Shown: piece by piece, positions 8,705 to 16,289 of the stretch | Numbering within the stretch: position 1 is the stretch's first letter | Layout of the letters: each line of letters begins with the position of its first letter | Origin: JAZLIT01 sp045617525 | GTDB taxonomy: Bacteria; Bacillota; Bacilli; Bacillales_A; Planococcaceae | NCBI GenBank assembly: GCA_045617525.1 | Contig: JAZLIT010000025.1 | Location: forward strand, 1 to 21,269 | Direction: 5' to 3' | DNA length: 21,269 nucleotides | The notes under the pieces: generated by a model | Told to the model about the DNA's origin: nothing | The model's input: the letters and a program-made list of their open reading frames with translations, nothing else | Databases searched by the model: none | Made by a program: the position numbers and the translations under genes

Positions 8705-8995
8705 ATGAAGCTAACAGCACAAGAGATCGTAGAAAAAGAATTTAAAAAGAGCATGAAGGGCTACCATGTTGATGATGTAGATACATTCTTAAATGATATC
8801 ATTGAAGATTATGAAGCATTTGAAACGTTAGTACAGCAATTGAGCGATGAAAATGAACAACTTAAGCAGCAACTAACAGACGCTCAAACACGTCGACCAG
8901 CTACTCAGCCACAAGCAACTTCAACGAATTTTGATATATTAAAACGGCTGTCAAATTTAGAAAAACATGTTTTCGGTAGCAAGCTTTCGGATTAA
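8705..8995 (+). CDS. gpsB: Cell-cycle protein GpsB
   Basis: GpsB is a small DivIVA-like adaptor that shuttles PBP1 between septum and side wall. The N-terminal lipid/PBP-binding domain matches DivIVA/GpsB (EIVEKEFKKSMKGYHVDDVDTFLNDII), followed by a coiled coil with heptads (about 30-60), a Gln/Pro/Thr linker, and the near-invariant C-terminal trimerisation segment NFDILKRLSNLEKHVFGSKL. I place the start at ATG 8705 (96 residues) because the SD GAAGGG (8691-8696) is 8 nt away. The in-frame ATG 8699 (98 residues) would be only 2 nt from it. ponA, encoded at the other end of the window, is its known client. Confidence 0.96.
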   Translation: MKLTAQEIVEKEFKKSMKGYHVDDVDTFLNDIIEDYEAFETLVQQLSDENEQLKQQLTDAQTRRPATQPQATSTNFDILKRLSNLEKHVFGSKLSD

Positions 8996-9009
8996 TTTAA
9001 AATACAGGG

Positions 9010-9038
9010 TTGTAAATGTAACTTTTTTTTAGTATAAT
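9010..9038 (+). promoter_or_regulatory. Sigma-A promoter of rnpB
   Basis: TTGTAA (9010-9015) and TATAAT (9033-9038) are separated by exactly 17 nt, with a T-run in the spacer. The predicted start, near 9045-9048, coincides with the 5' end of the RNase P RNA. Confidence 0.85.
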
Positions 9039-9047
9039 AATATTTAT

Positions 9048-9449
9048 CATCAAAAATTCAAGTAATCGCTGCATAGCTAGACTATGTAGAGGAAAGTCCA
9101 TGCTCACACGGTACTGCGATGTCCGTAGTGTTCGTGCTACCTGAAAAAATAAGGGTAGGCAAAGTGCAAACTTTGACGGCGGAAGGAACGCCTAAGTCTT
9201 TGGATATGGCCGAAACTTCCTGAAGGTGCCACAGTGACGGAGCTTGCATGGAAACATGTAAGGTGGAACGAGGTAAACCCCACGAGTGAGAAACCCAAAT
9301 TATGGTAGGGGCACTCTCCAAAAGGAATTGAACAGATGGAGGGACGCTTTGCTTTTGCAATGCGTAGATAGATGATTACTACCTGGTCGTACGAGGCGAG
9401 AGCCGTTTGAGTACTCAGGAACAAAACATGGCTTACTGAATAATTGATG
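9048..9449 (+). ncRNA. rnpB: RNase P RNA, class B (Bacillus type)
   Basis: This is the catalytic RNA of RNase P, which removes 5' leaders from pre-tRNAs. Conserved blocks are plain: GTAATCGCTGC, GAGGAAAGTCCATGCTC, CGGTACTG, GTGCCACAGTGACG, GTGGAACGAGGTAAACCCC, GAGAAACCCAAATT, the GTAGATAGATGATT block and GAACAAAACATGGCTTAC. The ends are set by helix P1: 9048-9060 pairs with 9437-9449 at 11 of 13 positions. The length of about 402 nt matches the B. subtilis RNA. The arrangement gpsB-rnpB-ypsC is conserved in Bacillales. Confidence 0.97.
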
Positions 9450-9495
9450 CTTTTTATGAACATTAAATATGGATCTTTACATAGAGTTCCATTGA

Positions 9496-9531
9496 AGTGA
9501 AGACAAAGTCAACTCTGGCTTTGTCTTTACT
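9496..9531 (+). terminator. Stem-loop after rnpB, possible terminator
   Basis: A 15-bp stem with two G-U pairs is formed by 9496-9510 (AGTGAAGACAAAGTC) and 9517-9531 (GGCTTTGTCTTTACT) around the 6-nt loop AACTCT. It lies 46 nt past the end of RNase P RNA. The following bases (TATGTTATG) are only moderately T-rich, so it may act as a terminator or only as a 3' stabiliser. The rest of 9450-9684 holds a small CTCTTT/AAAGAG hairpin (9566-9582) and no gene. Confidence 0.45.
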
Positions 9532-9684
9532 TATGTTATGAGATTGAAATTGAAACTGCAAATACCTCTTTTTTAGAAAGAGAATTACATAGAATACCTT
9601 CATTAAAGTAATAAACAGATTGAAAAAGTTGAGAGATTTATTATTGTCCGAATTTGAGGATAACATAAGGCTCACCGCGTTATT

Positions 9685-11460
9685 ATGGAGAATCTTCTTA
9701 TAAGGATAAGGGTGGAAAAATTGAGCATAGTTAGCCAAAATCGAAATATTAATTACGATCAAGCGCTTGAATCATTTTCAAGTCACTTAGTTACTAAACT
9801 ATTTAATAAGGTAACAGAAGGAATTTTAATTACGAATGCTAGTAAAAAAATTCTGACTGTCAACTCAGCTTTCGAAATTGTAACTGGTTATAAATATGAT
9901 GAAGTGATCGGTTTGTCACCAGCCATTTTACAATCGGGGTTGCATGATGCATCATTTTATAAAAATATGTGGGCAACAATTGATGAACATGGGGAATGGG
10001 AAGGCGAGGTTTGGAATAAAAGGAAAAATGGAGAACTTTATCCAGAGGGAATTACGATTTTCAGTTTTAAAGATGCATCTGGCGAAGTCACGAATTACTA
10101 CGCGATTTTCACGGATTTATCAGAGCGTAAAATAATTGAAAATGAACTGAAGAAAACGGCAGTTCTTGATCTCCTTACAGATGTAAATAATCGATTTTCT
10201 TATATGGAAAAAATGAATGTTTTATTAGATGCTAGTAAAAATCTAAGGAACCATGCCGTTTTTTTCCTTAATCTAGATCGTTTTAAGCAGATAAATGATA
10301 CGTTAGGTCATGCTACTGGGGATTTATTATTAGTAGAAGTGGCAAATCGAATTAAAGGTTTATTAAAAGGGACCGATATTTTAGCTCGTTATGGTGGAGA
10401 TGAATTTGTATTTACCCTCACAAATATTAAAGACCCACGTGAAGTTGCAAAAATTGCCCAAAATCTACTCTATGAAATTGAGAAGCCGATAATACTTAAT
10501 GAACAAGAGGTTTTTGTGTCGTCAAGCATAGGGATTAGTCTCTATCCTGAAGACGGGACGTCGGTCGAGCAATTAATTAATGGTGCGGATAAGGCTATGA
10601 CGTATTCGAAGGGAAATGGCCATTCAGGTTTTTCATTTTACTTTGATGATCTTAATATCGATGTAAAGCGTGTGTTATTGCTTGATACGGAACTCCGTAA
10701 AGCAATTGAAAATAAAGATTTTGAACTTTATTATCAGCCAAAATTGGAACTGAATACACATAAAATAATTGGTGTAGAGGCATTAGTGCGATGGAATAAT
10801 AGCAAGCTTGGCTTTGTGTCGCCTACAGAATTTATCGAATATGCGGAAGATACAGGTTTAATAATTCCATTAAGTGAAATTATAGTGGAAGAGGCTTGTG
10901 TTGGATATGCGGAACTTGTGCAAGCGGGTTATGGAAATTTATCGATTGCAATTAATATTTCGAGCATTCATTTCCAACAGCAAAACTTTTTAGAATCGCT
11001 TCATAAAATTCTCGAACGCAATAATACATCTGCGCAAAATTTAGAAATCGAAGTAACAGAACGTACTGTGATGAATAATGCGGATGAAACGGTGAGTAAG
11101 CTTGTACGATTGAAGCAAATGGGCTTTAAGATATCGATTGATGATTTTGGAACGGGTTATTCTTCGCTAAGTTACTTAGTGCGATTCCCACTTGATATTT
11201 TAAAAATTGATCGAAGCTTTATTCAGCAGATTTGTTCACTTGATGAGAAACAAGCAATTGTGGATGCCATTATTCAAATGTCACATCGTTTAAAAATGAA
11301 AGTCATCGCTGAAGGCGTAGAAACAGAACAACAAGCCACACTTCTTCGTGAAATGGGCTGTGATATTGTTCAAGGTTATTATTATAGTAAGCCAATTCCA
11401 ATGCATGAGTTGTTAGAGCTCCTGCCATATTGGGAAGTAGAGCACCAAGGAAGGAATTAA
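9685..11460 (+). CDS. PAS-GGDEF-EAL c-di-GMP signalling protein
   Basis: This cytoplasmic protein of 591 residues has a PAS sensor (about 35-150, with TEGILITNASKKILTVN and FTDLSERK), a GGDEF domain (about 158-320) and an EAL phosphodiesterase domain (about 332-580). The EAL part looks active: Glu365 in VEALVRW, the DDFGTGYSSL loop (486-495), Glu544 in AEGVE, and QGYYYSKP. The GGDEF motif itself is intact (237-241), but the first metal-binding Asp of the usual D-L-D-x-F-K motif is Asn196 (FLNLDRFK) and the RxxD inhibitory site reads KGTD (228-231). Net phosphodiesterase activity is therefore likely, perhaps with GTP binding as regulation. The start is uncertain: GTG 9712 (SD AAGGA) and TTG 9721 (SD AAGGGTGG) have better ribosome sites than ATG 9685. 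It ends 6 nt before ypsC, so the two are probably cotranscribed. Confidence 0.93.
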   Translation: MENLLIRIRVEKLSIVSQNRNINYDQALESFSSHLVTKLFNKVTEGILITNASKKILTVNSAFEIVTGYKYDEVIGLSPAILQSGLHDASFYKNMWATIDEHGEWEGEVWNKRKNGELYPEGITIFSFKDASGEVTNYYAIFTDLSERKIIENELKKTAVLDLLTDVNNRFSYMEKMNVLLDASKNLRNHAVFFLNLDRFKQINDTLGHATGDLLLVEVANRIKGLLKGTDILARYGGDEFVFTLTNIKDPREVAKIAQNLLYEIEKPIILNEQEVFVSSSIGISLYPEDGTSVEQLINGADKAMTYSKGNGHSGFSFYFDDLNIDVKRVLLLDTELRKAIENKDFELYYQPKLELNTHKIIGVEALVRWNNSKLGFVSPTEFIEYAEDTGLIIPLSEIIVEEACVGYAELVQAGYGNLSIAINISSIHFQQQNFLESLHKILERNNTSAQNLEIEVTERTVMNNADETVSKLVRLKQMGFKISIDDFGTGYSSLSYLVRFPLDILKIDRSFIQQICSLDEKQAIVDAIIQMSHRLKMKVIAEGVETEQQATLLREMGCDIVQGYYYSKPIPMHELLELLPYWEVEHQGRN

Positions 11461-11466
11461 AAAGAT

Positions 11467-12606
11467 ATGACAAAATTTCAATTAGTAGCAACAGCTGCAA
11501 TGGGCTTAGAGGGAATCGTAGCAGATGAGGTACGCGAGTTAGGTTATGAAGCACGCGTAGATAACGGTAAAGTGTATTTTGAAGGGGACGAAATGGCGAT
11601 TGCCCGCACGAACTTATGGTTACGTGTAGCAGACCGCGTTAAAATCGTTGTCGCTCAATTTCCTGCCAAAACATTCGATCAATTATTCGAAGGTGTAAAA
11701 GCACTTGAATGGGAAAAACTTTTACCAGTGGATGCGAATTTCCCGGTTTCAGGTAAATCAGTTAAATCAATCTTATTCTCAGTGCCAGATTGCCAAGCAA
11801 TCACAAAAAAGGCAATTGTAGAGCGCTTAAAATACGCGTATAAGCGCATTGGTTTCTTAGATGAGTCAGGCGCGACATTTAAAATTGAAATTTCAATTTT
11901 AAAAGACATTGCAACAATAACAATTGATACTTCAGGTGCAGGCCTTCATAAACGTGGCTACCGTCAAGTTCAAGGTGAGGCTCCGTTGAAAGAAACTTTA
12001 GCGGCAGCGTTAATTAAAATTTCAAAATGGTCTCCAACACGCCCATTTGTTGACCCGTTCTGTGGTTCTGGTACAATTGCATTAGAAGCTGCAATGATTG
12101 GGCAAAATATTGCCCCAGGCTATAACCGTGAGTTTATCTCTGAAGAATGGCCATGGATGAAGCATGCGATTTGGGATGCAGCGCGTGATGAAGCAGATAA
12201 AGCAGCCAATTATGATCAAGAAGTAACAATTATTGGTTCGGATATCGACCATAAAATGATTGCAATTGCTCAAGAAAATGCGATTGAAGCAGGATTTGGC
12301 GATATTATTAAGTTCAAACAAATGAATGCACCTGATTTCACAACGCAATTAACGGATGGTGTCATCGTGACAAACCCTCCTTATGGCGAGCGTATCGGTG
12401 AAGTTGAAGTGATTGAAAAGGTACTTCGTGAATTCGGAGATAAAATGAAAAACTACCCAACGTGGTCAGTTTATATGTTGAGTTCGATGGAAAATTTTGA
12501 AGAAGTATACGGTAAAAAGACGACGAAAAAACGAAAATTATTTAATGGTTTTATTCGTACCGATTTATACCAATACTGGGGTCAAAAGTCAAAACGCGAC
12601 AACTAG
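11467..12606 (+). CDS. ypsC: THUMP-domain class I RNA methyltransferase (YpsC)
   Basis: This 379-residue SAM-dependent N2-guanine RNA methyltransferase belongs to the RlmL/YcbY N-terminal family (COG0116 type) and probably modifies 23S rRNA. An N-terminal ferredoxin-like/THUMP region (about 1-155) precedes a Rossmann methyltransferase domain. The SAM-binding motif DPFCGSGT lies at 196-203, an acidic ribose-binding loop GSDID at 257-261, and the catalytic motif NPPYGER at 303-309. The length is that of the single-methyltransferase Bacillus YpsC, not the double-domain E. coli RlmL. An SD-like GGAAGGA lies 11 nt before the ATG, at the very end of the upstream c-di-GMP gene. Exact target base: inference only. 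Confidence 0.92.
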   Translation: MTKFQLVATAAMGLEGIVADEVRELGYEARVDNGKVYFEGDEMAIARTNLWLRVADRVKIVVAQFPAKTFDQLFEGVKALEWEKLLPVDANFPVSGKSVKSILFSVPDCQAITKKAIVERLKYAYKRIGFLDESGATFKIEISILKDIATITIDTSGAGLHKRGYRQVQGEAPLKETLAAALIKISKWSPTRPFVDPFCGSGTIALEAAMIGQNIAPGYNREFISEEWPWMKHAIWDAARDEADKAANYDQEVTIIGSDIDHKMIAIAQENAIEAGFGDIIKFKQMNAPDFTTQLTDGVIVTNPPYGERIGEVEVIEKVLREFGDKMKNYPTWSVYMLSSMENFEEVYGKKTTKKRKLFNGFIRTDLYQYWGQKSKRDN

Positions 12607-12618
12607 AAAAAAGAGCTG

Positions 12619-12654
12619 ACGGAAGGGGCAATACTCCTTCCGTTTCGTTGTCTA
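12619..12654 (+). terminator. Probable terminator after ypsC
   Basis: ACGGAAGG (12619-12626) pairs with CCTTCCGT (12636-12643) around a 9-nt loop, followed by TTTCGTTGTCT. The stem is good but the T-tract is interrupted, so termination may be partial and allow read-through into the helicase gene. Confidence 0.6.
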
Positions 12655-12686
12655 TTGAATTTTGAAAAGATAGGAGCAATTAGTAA

Positions 12687-14588
12687 ATGAGAGAATCATT
12701 ACCGTTTGAATTATCAAAGGATCGCACATTCTTTGAGTCGTTAGGAGACTGGATGGGCGATGTGTTATATGATGAGCTTCCAGAAAAGGGCTTTGAATGT
12801 CGCGATGAGCAAATTTTTATGGCCTACCAAATTGAGCAGGCATTAAAAGAGAAGAATGTATTATTCGCTGAAGCAGGCGTAGGTACAGGGAAAACAATCG
12901 CTTATTTATTACCAGCGATTTCGTTTGCACGTTATACAGGGCGCCCTGCATTAATCGCATGCGCGGATGAAACATTGATTGATCAGCTTGTAAAAGAGGG
13001 TGGCGATGTTCATAAGCTACGCGATAGCCTTGGTTTAAATATCGATGTGCGCTTAGCGAAATCACGCGACCAATATTTATGCTTAAAGCGTTTTGAGGAA
13101 GCTGAAAAAGTTGAAACGGACGATTGGATCGATGATATTGCTTTTACAATCCCAGAAGAAGTATATTCGTCTGGCCCAATGTTAAATGCTGTACCTTACG
13201 GAGATCGTTCAGACTTCTCTACGGTGAGTGATGAGGATTGGCAAAAAGTTAATTTCAATGCGGTTATGCAATGTGCTGTATGTGATGTGCGTAATCGTTG
13301 TGGTCAAACACTGCATCGTACGCATTACCGTCAATCAACGGATTTAATCATCTGTTCACAGGATTTCTTAATGGAGCATTTAGCGACGAAGGAATCACGC
13401 GAGCGTGAGGGGCAAATGGCGTTATTGCCAGAAGTTTCGATGATGGTATTAGATGAAGGGCACTTACTAGAATACGCAGCGCAAAAAGCGATGACAGTTA
13501 AGGTTCAGGCGACGACACTTGTGGCAATGCTTGAGCGTATTATGGTGGATGGTTTACGTGAAAAGACTCTTTACACAATGGAAACGCTGCAAGATACGCA
13601 TGAGTTATTCTTTGATGAATTACGTGATTGCTTAGTGGAATCAATGGAAGAGCGTAAACGTATTAATAAATCGGAGCGCCTTCTGCAACTTGGCGCACAT
13701 ATTGTAAAATTCGTGGACCAATTATTAGAAGAATTCGTATTTGAATCAGAGCTTTATATGATTCCGATGTACGATTTAAATATGGCGGAAGAGTTTTTAG
13801 AGCAATATGTTGCTGCAATTCGTATTTTCATTGCGAATGGTGATGCAGTAGATTGGCTTGAAAACACGGATGGCGAAGAAACACTTGTCATTATGCCCCG
13901 TTTAATTACAGAAGTTTTACAGGAGAAGCTATTCTCGAAAAAGTTACCGATAGTATTCTCTTCAGCAACGCTATCAGTTAAAAAGGACTTCTCTTATATT
14001 GCATACAGTTTAGGGATTAAGAAATATCAATCGTTTAGTGTGGCTTCACCATTTGATTATGAAGAGGTTATGAAAGTGTACTTACATGACTTAAGCCAAT
14101 CAGAAAAAGCAGCTAAAACAATGGAGCTTTTACGTGATGGGGAGCAAACGCTGATTTTATTTAAATCAAAACAGGCAATGCTCAATTTTAAATCATCAGT
14201 GGGCATTATGGACCGTATGTCGATGGCATTTGAAGGGGACCGAGAGCTTTCTGCGATTGTCCGTGACTTCCAAGAAGGTACGATGAAAACACTTTGCTCA
14301 TACCACCTTTGGGAAGGCTTAGACTTACCGGAAGAGGCGTTAACACGCGTTATTATTTTTGACCTTCCATTCCCTCCACAAGATCCATTATTCGATGCGA
14401 AACGTTCATTCGCAGAAGACCCATTTGAAGAGGTTGAACTTCCATTCATGCAGCTACGTTTGCAACAAGGGATGGGCCGTTTAATTCGTACATCAAATGA
14501 CCATGGTGATATTCATATTTTATTGAATGAAGACGAGCAAAAAGTAAAAGAATCATTTATTGATATTTTACCGGTGACACCGAAATAA
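12687..14588 (+). CDS. ypvA: DinG/XPD-type ATP-dependent helicase (YpvA)
   Basis: This 633-residue superfamily 2 helicase is related to DinG/XPD and likely unwinds DNA 5' to 3' during repair. Walker A is AGVGTGKT (63-70), the Walker B/DEAH box is DEGH (256-259), and motif VI is QGMGRLIR (594-601). Four cysteines in the iron-sulfur arrangement (Cys132, Cys196, Cys199, Cys205) lie between motifs I and II, as in XPD. It lacks the N-terminal exonuclease domain found in the longer Firmicute DinG proteins, which fits the shorter YpvA branch. The ATG has an SD (TAGGAGC) 8-10 nt upstream. The gene ends in a strong terminator. Confidence 0.9.
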   Translation: MRESLPFELSKDRTFFESLGDWMGDVLYDELPEKGFECRDEQIFMAYQIEQALKEKNVLFAEAGVGTGKTIAYLLPAISFARYTGRPALIACADETLIDQLVKEGGDVHKLRDSLGLNIDVRLAKSRDQYLCLKRFEEAEKVETDDWIDDIAFTIPEEVYSSGPMLNAVPYGDRSDFSTVSDEDWQKVNFNAVMQCAVCDVRNRCGQTLHRTHYRQSTDLIICSQDFLMEHLATKESREREGQMALLPEVSMMVLDEGHLLEYAAQKAMTVKVQATTLVAMLERIMVDGLREKTLYTMETLQDTHELFFDELRDCLVESMEERKRINKSERLLQLGAHIVKFVDQLLEEFVFESELYMIPMYDLNMAEEFLEQYVAAIRIFIANGDAVDWLENTDGEETLVIMPRLITEVLQEKLFSKKLPIVFSSATLSVKKDFSYIAYSLGIKKYQSFSVASPFDYEEVMKVYLHDLSQSEKAAKTMELLRDGEQTLILFKSKQAMLNFKSSVGIMDRMSMAFEGDRELSAIVRDFQEGTMKTLCSYHLWEGLDLPEEALTRVIIFDLPFPPQDPLFDAKRSFAEDPFEEVELPFMQLRLQQGMGRLIRTSNDHGDIHILLNEDEQKVKESFIDILPVTPK

Positions 14589-14601
14589 ATAGTATAGATA
14601 G

Positions 14602-14636
14602 ACGACCTTGAAATTTCAAGGTCGTTTTTATTTTCT
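14602..14636 (+). terminator. Rho-independent terminator of ypvA
   Basis: A self-complementary 24-bp block (14602-14625) begins ACGACCTTGAAA and ends TTTCAAGGTCGT. Its 10-11-bp stem is followed by TTTTATTTTCTT. It begins 14 nt after the helicase stop codon and separates the housekeeping block from the sigma-factor genes. Confidence 0.93.
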
Positions 14637-14705
14637 TAAAAAAGTTTTAAGAATTTATTTCCATTTCTGTGATACCATTGTTTTATGAATTTAAGGAGGT
14701 GCGAA

Positions 14706-16118
14706 GTGGATTCTCTAGTTTATGAAATGCATTATAAAACTATTTTTCACTATACATATTATCTTGTCGGTAAAAAGGAACTAGCAGAGGATATAACGCA
14801 AAGTACCTTTATAAAAGCTTATAAAAAAATGAACATGTTAGAAAGTTATGGACAACGAATTGGGCTGTATAAAATTGCGTGCAATTTAGTGAATGCCTAT
14901 TTTAGACGAGCTAAAATGAATCAAATTTTAGATGCTAACAATGCAAAAAATCCAGCTGCAACAATATATGAACCAGAGAGCTGGCTTCAATCAGAGGCAG
15001 AAGACTATGCTTTATATAAAGCAGTGGGGCAGTTATCACTCGATGTCCGACAAGCAATCGTATTACGTAACATCGAAGGATTTTCCGTGCAGCAATGTGC
15101 AGAAATTTTAAAGTGGAACGAAGCCAAGGTGGAAAATACAATAGACCGCGGAATGAACAAGCTAAAGGAATTAATTGGAGAGGCTCAAAGTTACAAAATA
15201 AATCGTTTGCAGACGATTAAAAAAATGGACCTATCTGAGGAGCAAATCATGCGTGGCAAAGAGGATTTACAAAGAACACTCATTGCTCGGAAAAATCAAA
15301 TTGGACCAATTATTGTGTGTATCACAATCTATGCCATGCTTTTATTTTCCCTATTTATTCCCCTTCAAAAAAAAGAATCGGCGCAACAAGTACCTAGCAC
15401 AACCGAAATAGACAATGTCATACTTTTATATAATGCTAAACCGGAGCGTAAATTAGACTTACATTCGATTCATTATATTAATAAATTATCGATTAGCGAT
15501 GAAGAGCGTACGGTACAAGTTATGGATATGCTGCCTGCCACGCTAGCAAATCCTGTTGAATGGGACGGAGGAATGGGTGATGAGTTTGGGGTGTATGATA
15601 TGCAAGTTACCTATTTAGATGGGATATCCGTTTACTATAAAGTTCATATTGCTTCACCATCCACTTTAATTGATGTCGAGAATCAAATGAAATATGTTAT
15701 CCCGCAAGAAATAGAAGGTGATTTTCATTCGTTTATTTGGACGAATCTTGATGAGAATTATACTGTTAATCGCTACGAAGTAATAGCGCTTATCGTCGTC
15801 TTTGCAATCATCCTAATTATTAATTGGCGTTACCGCAAAAAGTATGTAATTCGAAATGAGAATAATAAAGAAAAAACATTGAACGGATGGTTATCGTTCA
15901 TTGGTGGAGTTGTATTTATATTCCCAATTAGCTATTCACCCTATATTATTGGCACAGTACATGCAGGGTTTATGGCAATTAGTATTTTAGCGTATGTATT
16001 CATTATATCCCGACTTGAAACTTATTTTGAGGTAATGAAGCCCAATGCAGCGTTTTATCGTTACATTTTCCCAGTCTATGTAGTGGTCATTTTTACCATG
16101 ATACTAATTATTATTTGA
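14706..16118 (+). CDS. ECF sigma factor fused to a membrane anti-sigma-like domain
   Basis: One 470-residue frame (numbering from GTG 14706) joins two parts. Residues 1-157 are an ECF sigma factor: region 2 (about 8-70, HYTYYLVGKKELAED) and region 4 (about 103-156, LSLDVRQAIVLRNIEGFSVQQCAEILKWNEAKV). Residues 164-199 are a charged cytoplasmic segment, then come TM1 (about 200-220), an outside domain (about 221-356, with WDG and MQVTYLDGISVYYK) and four more membrane helices. The second part is homologous along its length to the separate protein at 19022-19951. The start is GTG 14706: SD AAGGAGGT (14693-14700) is 5 nt upstream and the N-terminus then aligns with the paralogue; the in-frame ATG 14685 lies before this SD. 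The sigma part has lost several conserved region 2 residues. Whether it works as a membrane-tethered sigma released by proteolysis is inference. Confidence 0.85.
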   Translation: MDSLVYEMHYKTIFHYTYYLVGKKELAEDITQSTFIKAYKKMNMLESYGQRIGLYKIACNLVNAYFRRAKMNQILDANNAKNPAATIYEPESWLQSEAEDYALYKAVGQLSLDVRQAIVLRNIEGFSVQQCAEILKWNEAKVENTIDRGMNKLKELIGEAQSYKINRLQTIKKMDLSEEQIMRGKEDLQRTLIARKNQIGPIIVCITIYAMLLFSLFIPLQKKESAQQVPSTTEIDNVILLYNAKPERKLDLHSIHYINKLSISDEERTVQVMDMLPATLANPVEWDGGMGDEFGVYDMQVTYLDGISVYYKVHIASPSTLIDVENQMKYVIPQEIEGDFHSFIWTNLDENYTVNRYEVIALIVVFAIILIINWRYRKKYVIRNENNKEKTLNGWLSFIGGVVFIFPISYSPYIIGTVHAGFMAISILAYVFIISRLETYFEVMKPNAAFYRYIFPVYVVVIFTMILIII

Positions 16119-16245
16119 TGCCCAAGATTGAATTATTGTGAAACTTTTCGCTCCGTTTAATAAGAGTATCATTTTAAAAAATTGAGCTTCCATTGAGAAA
16201 CGCTACTAATATCAAAATTCTTTTATTCCCCTCAATCGTAATAAA

Positions 16246-16254
16246 TGGTATAAA
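16246..16254 (+). promoter_or_regulatory. Extended -10 promoter candidate for the MHYT gene
   Basis: TGGTATAAA gives TG-N-TATAAA (hexamer 16249-16254), 35 nt before the ATG at 16290. No convincing -35 was found, as is tolerated by extended -10 promoters. The 171-nt gap after the sigma fusion holds no evident terminator. It also holds TGAAAC at 16139-16144, resembling a Bacillus ECF -35, but without a CGTA-type -10 at 16 nt. Confidence 0.4.
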
Positions 16255-16289
16255 TTATTTAATACGTCTAAAGTTAGGAGTATAATCAT

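Noticed and set aside
9082..9463. Two open frames on the minus strand within rnpB
   Set aside because: They lie wholly inside the RNase P RNA, whose conserved blocks and promoter are certain, and show no protein family features.
9450..9684. c-di-GMP riboswitch (GEMM type) before the PAS-GGDEF-EAL gene
   Set aside because: The expected conserved core and tetraloop-receptor pattern was not seen; only two plain stem-loops are present.
14706..16118. Fusion as a sequencing or assembly error joining two genes
   Set aside because: The junction has no SD-start pair for a second gene, the linker is coding-like in the same frame, and the protein differs from the split paralogue throughout, so a single false indel would not produce it. 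Resequencing would settle it.
16139..16166. Possible ECF-type promoter with TGAAAC -35 before the MHYT gene
   Set aside because: The -35 fits the SigW/M/X pattern, but the sequence at a 16-nt spacing is TAAGAG, not CGTA-like, and the nearest GTAT is about 20 nt away.
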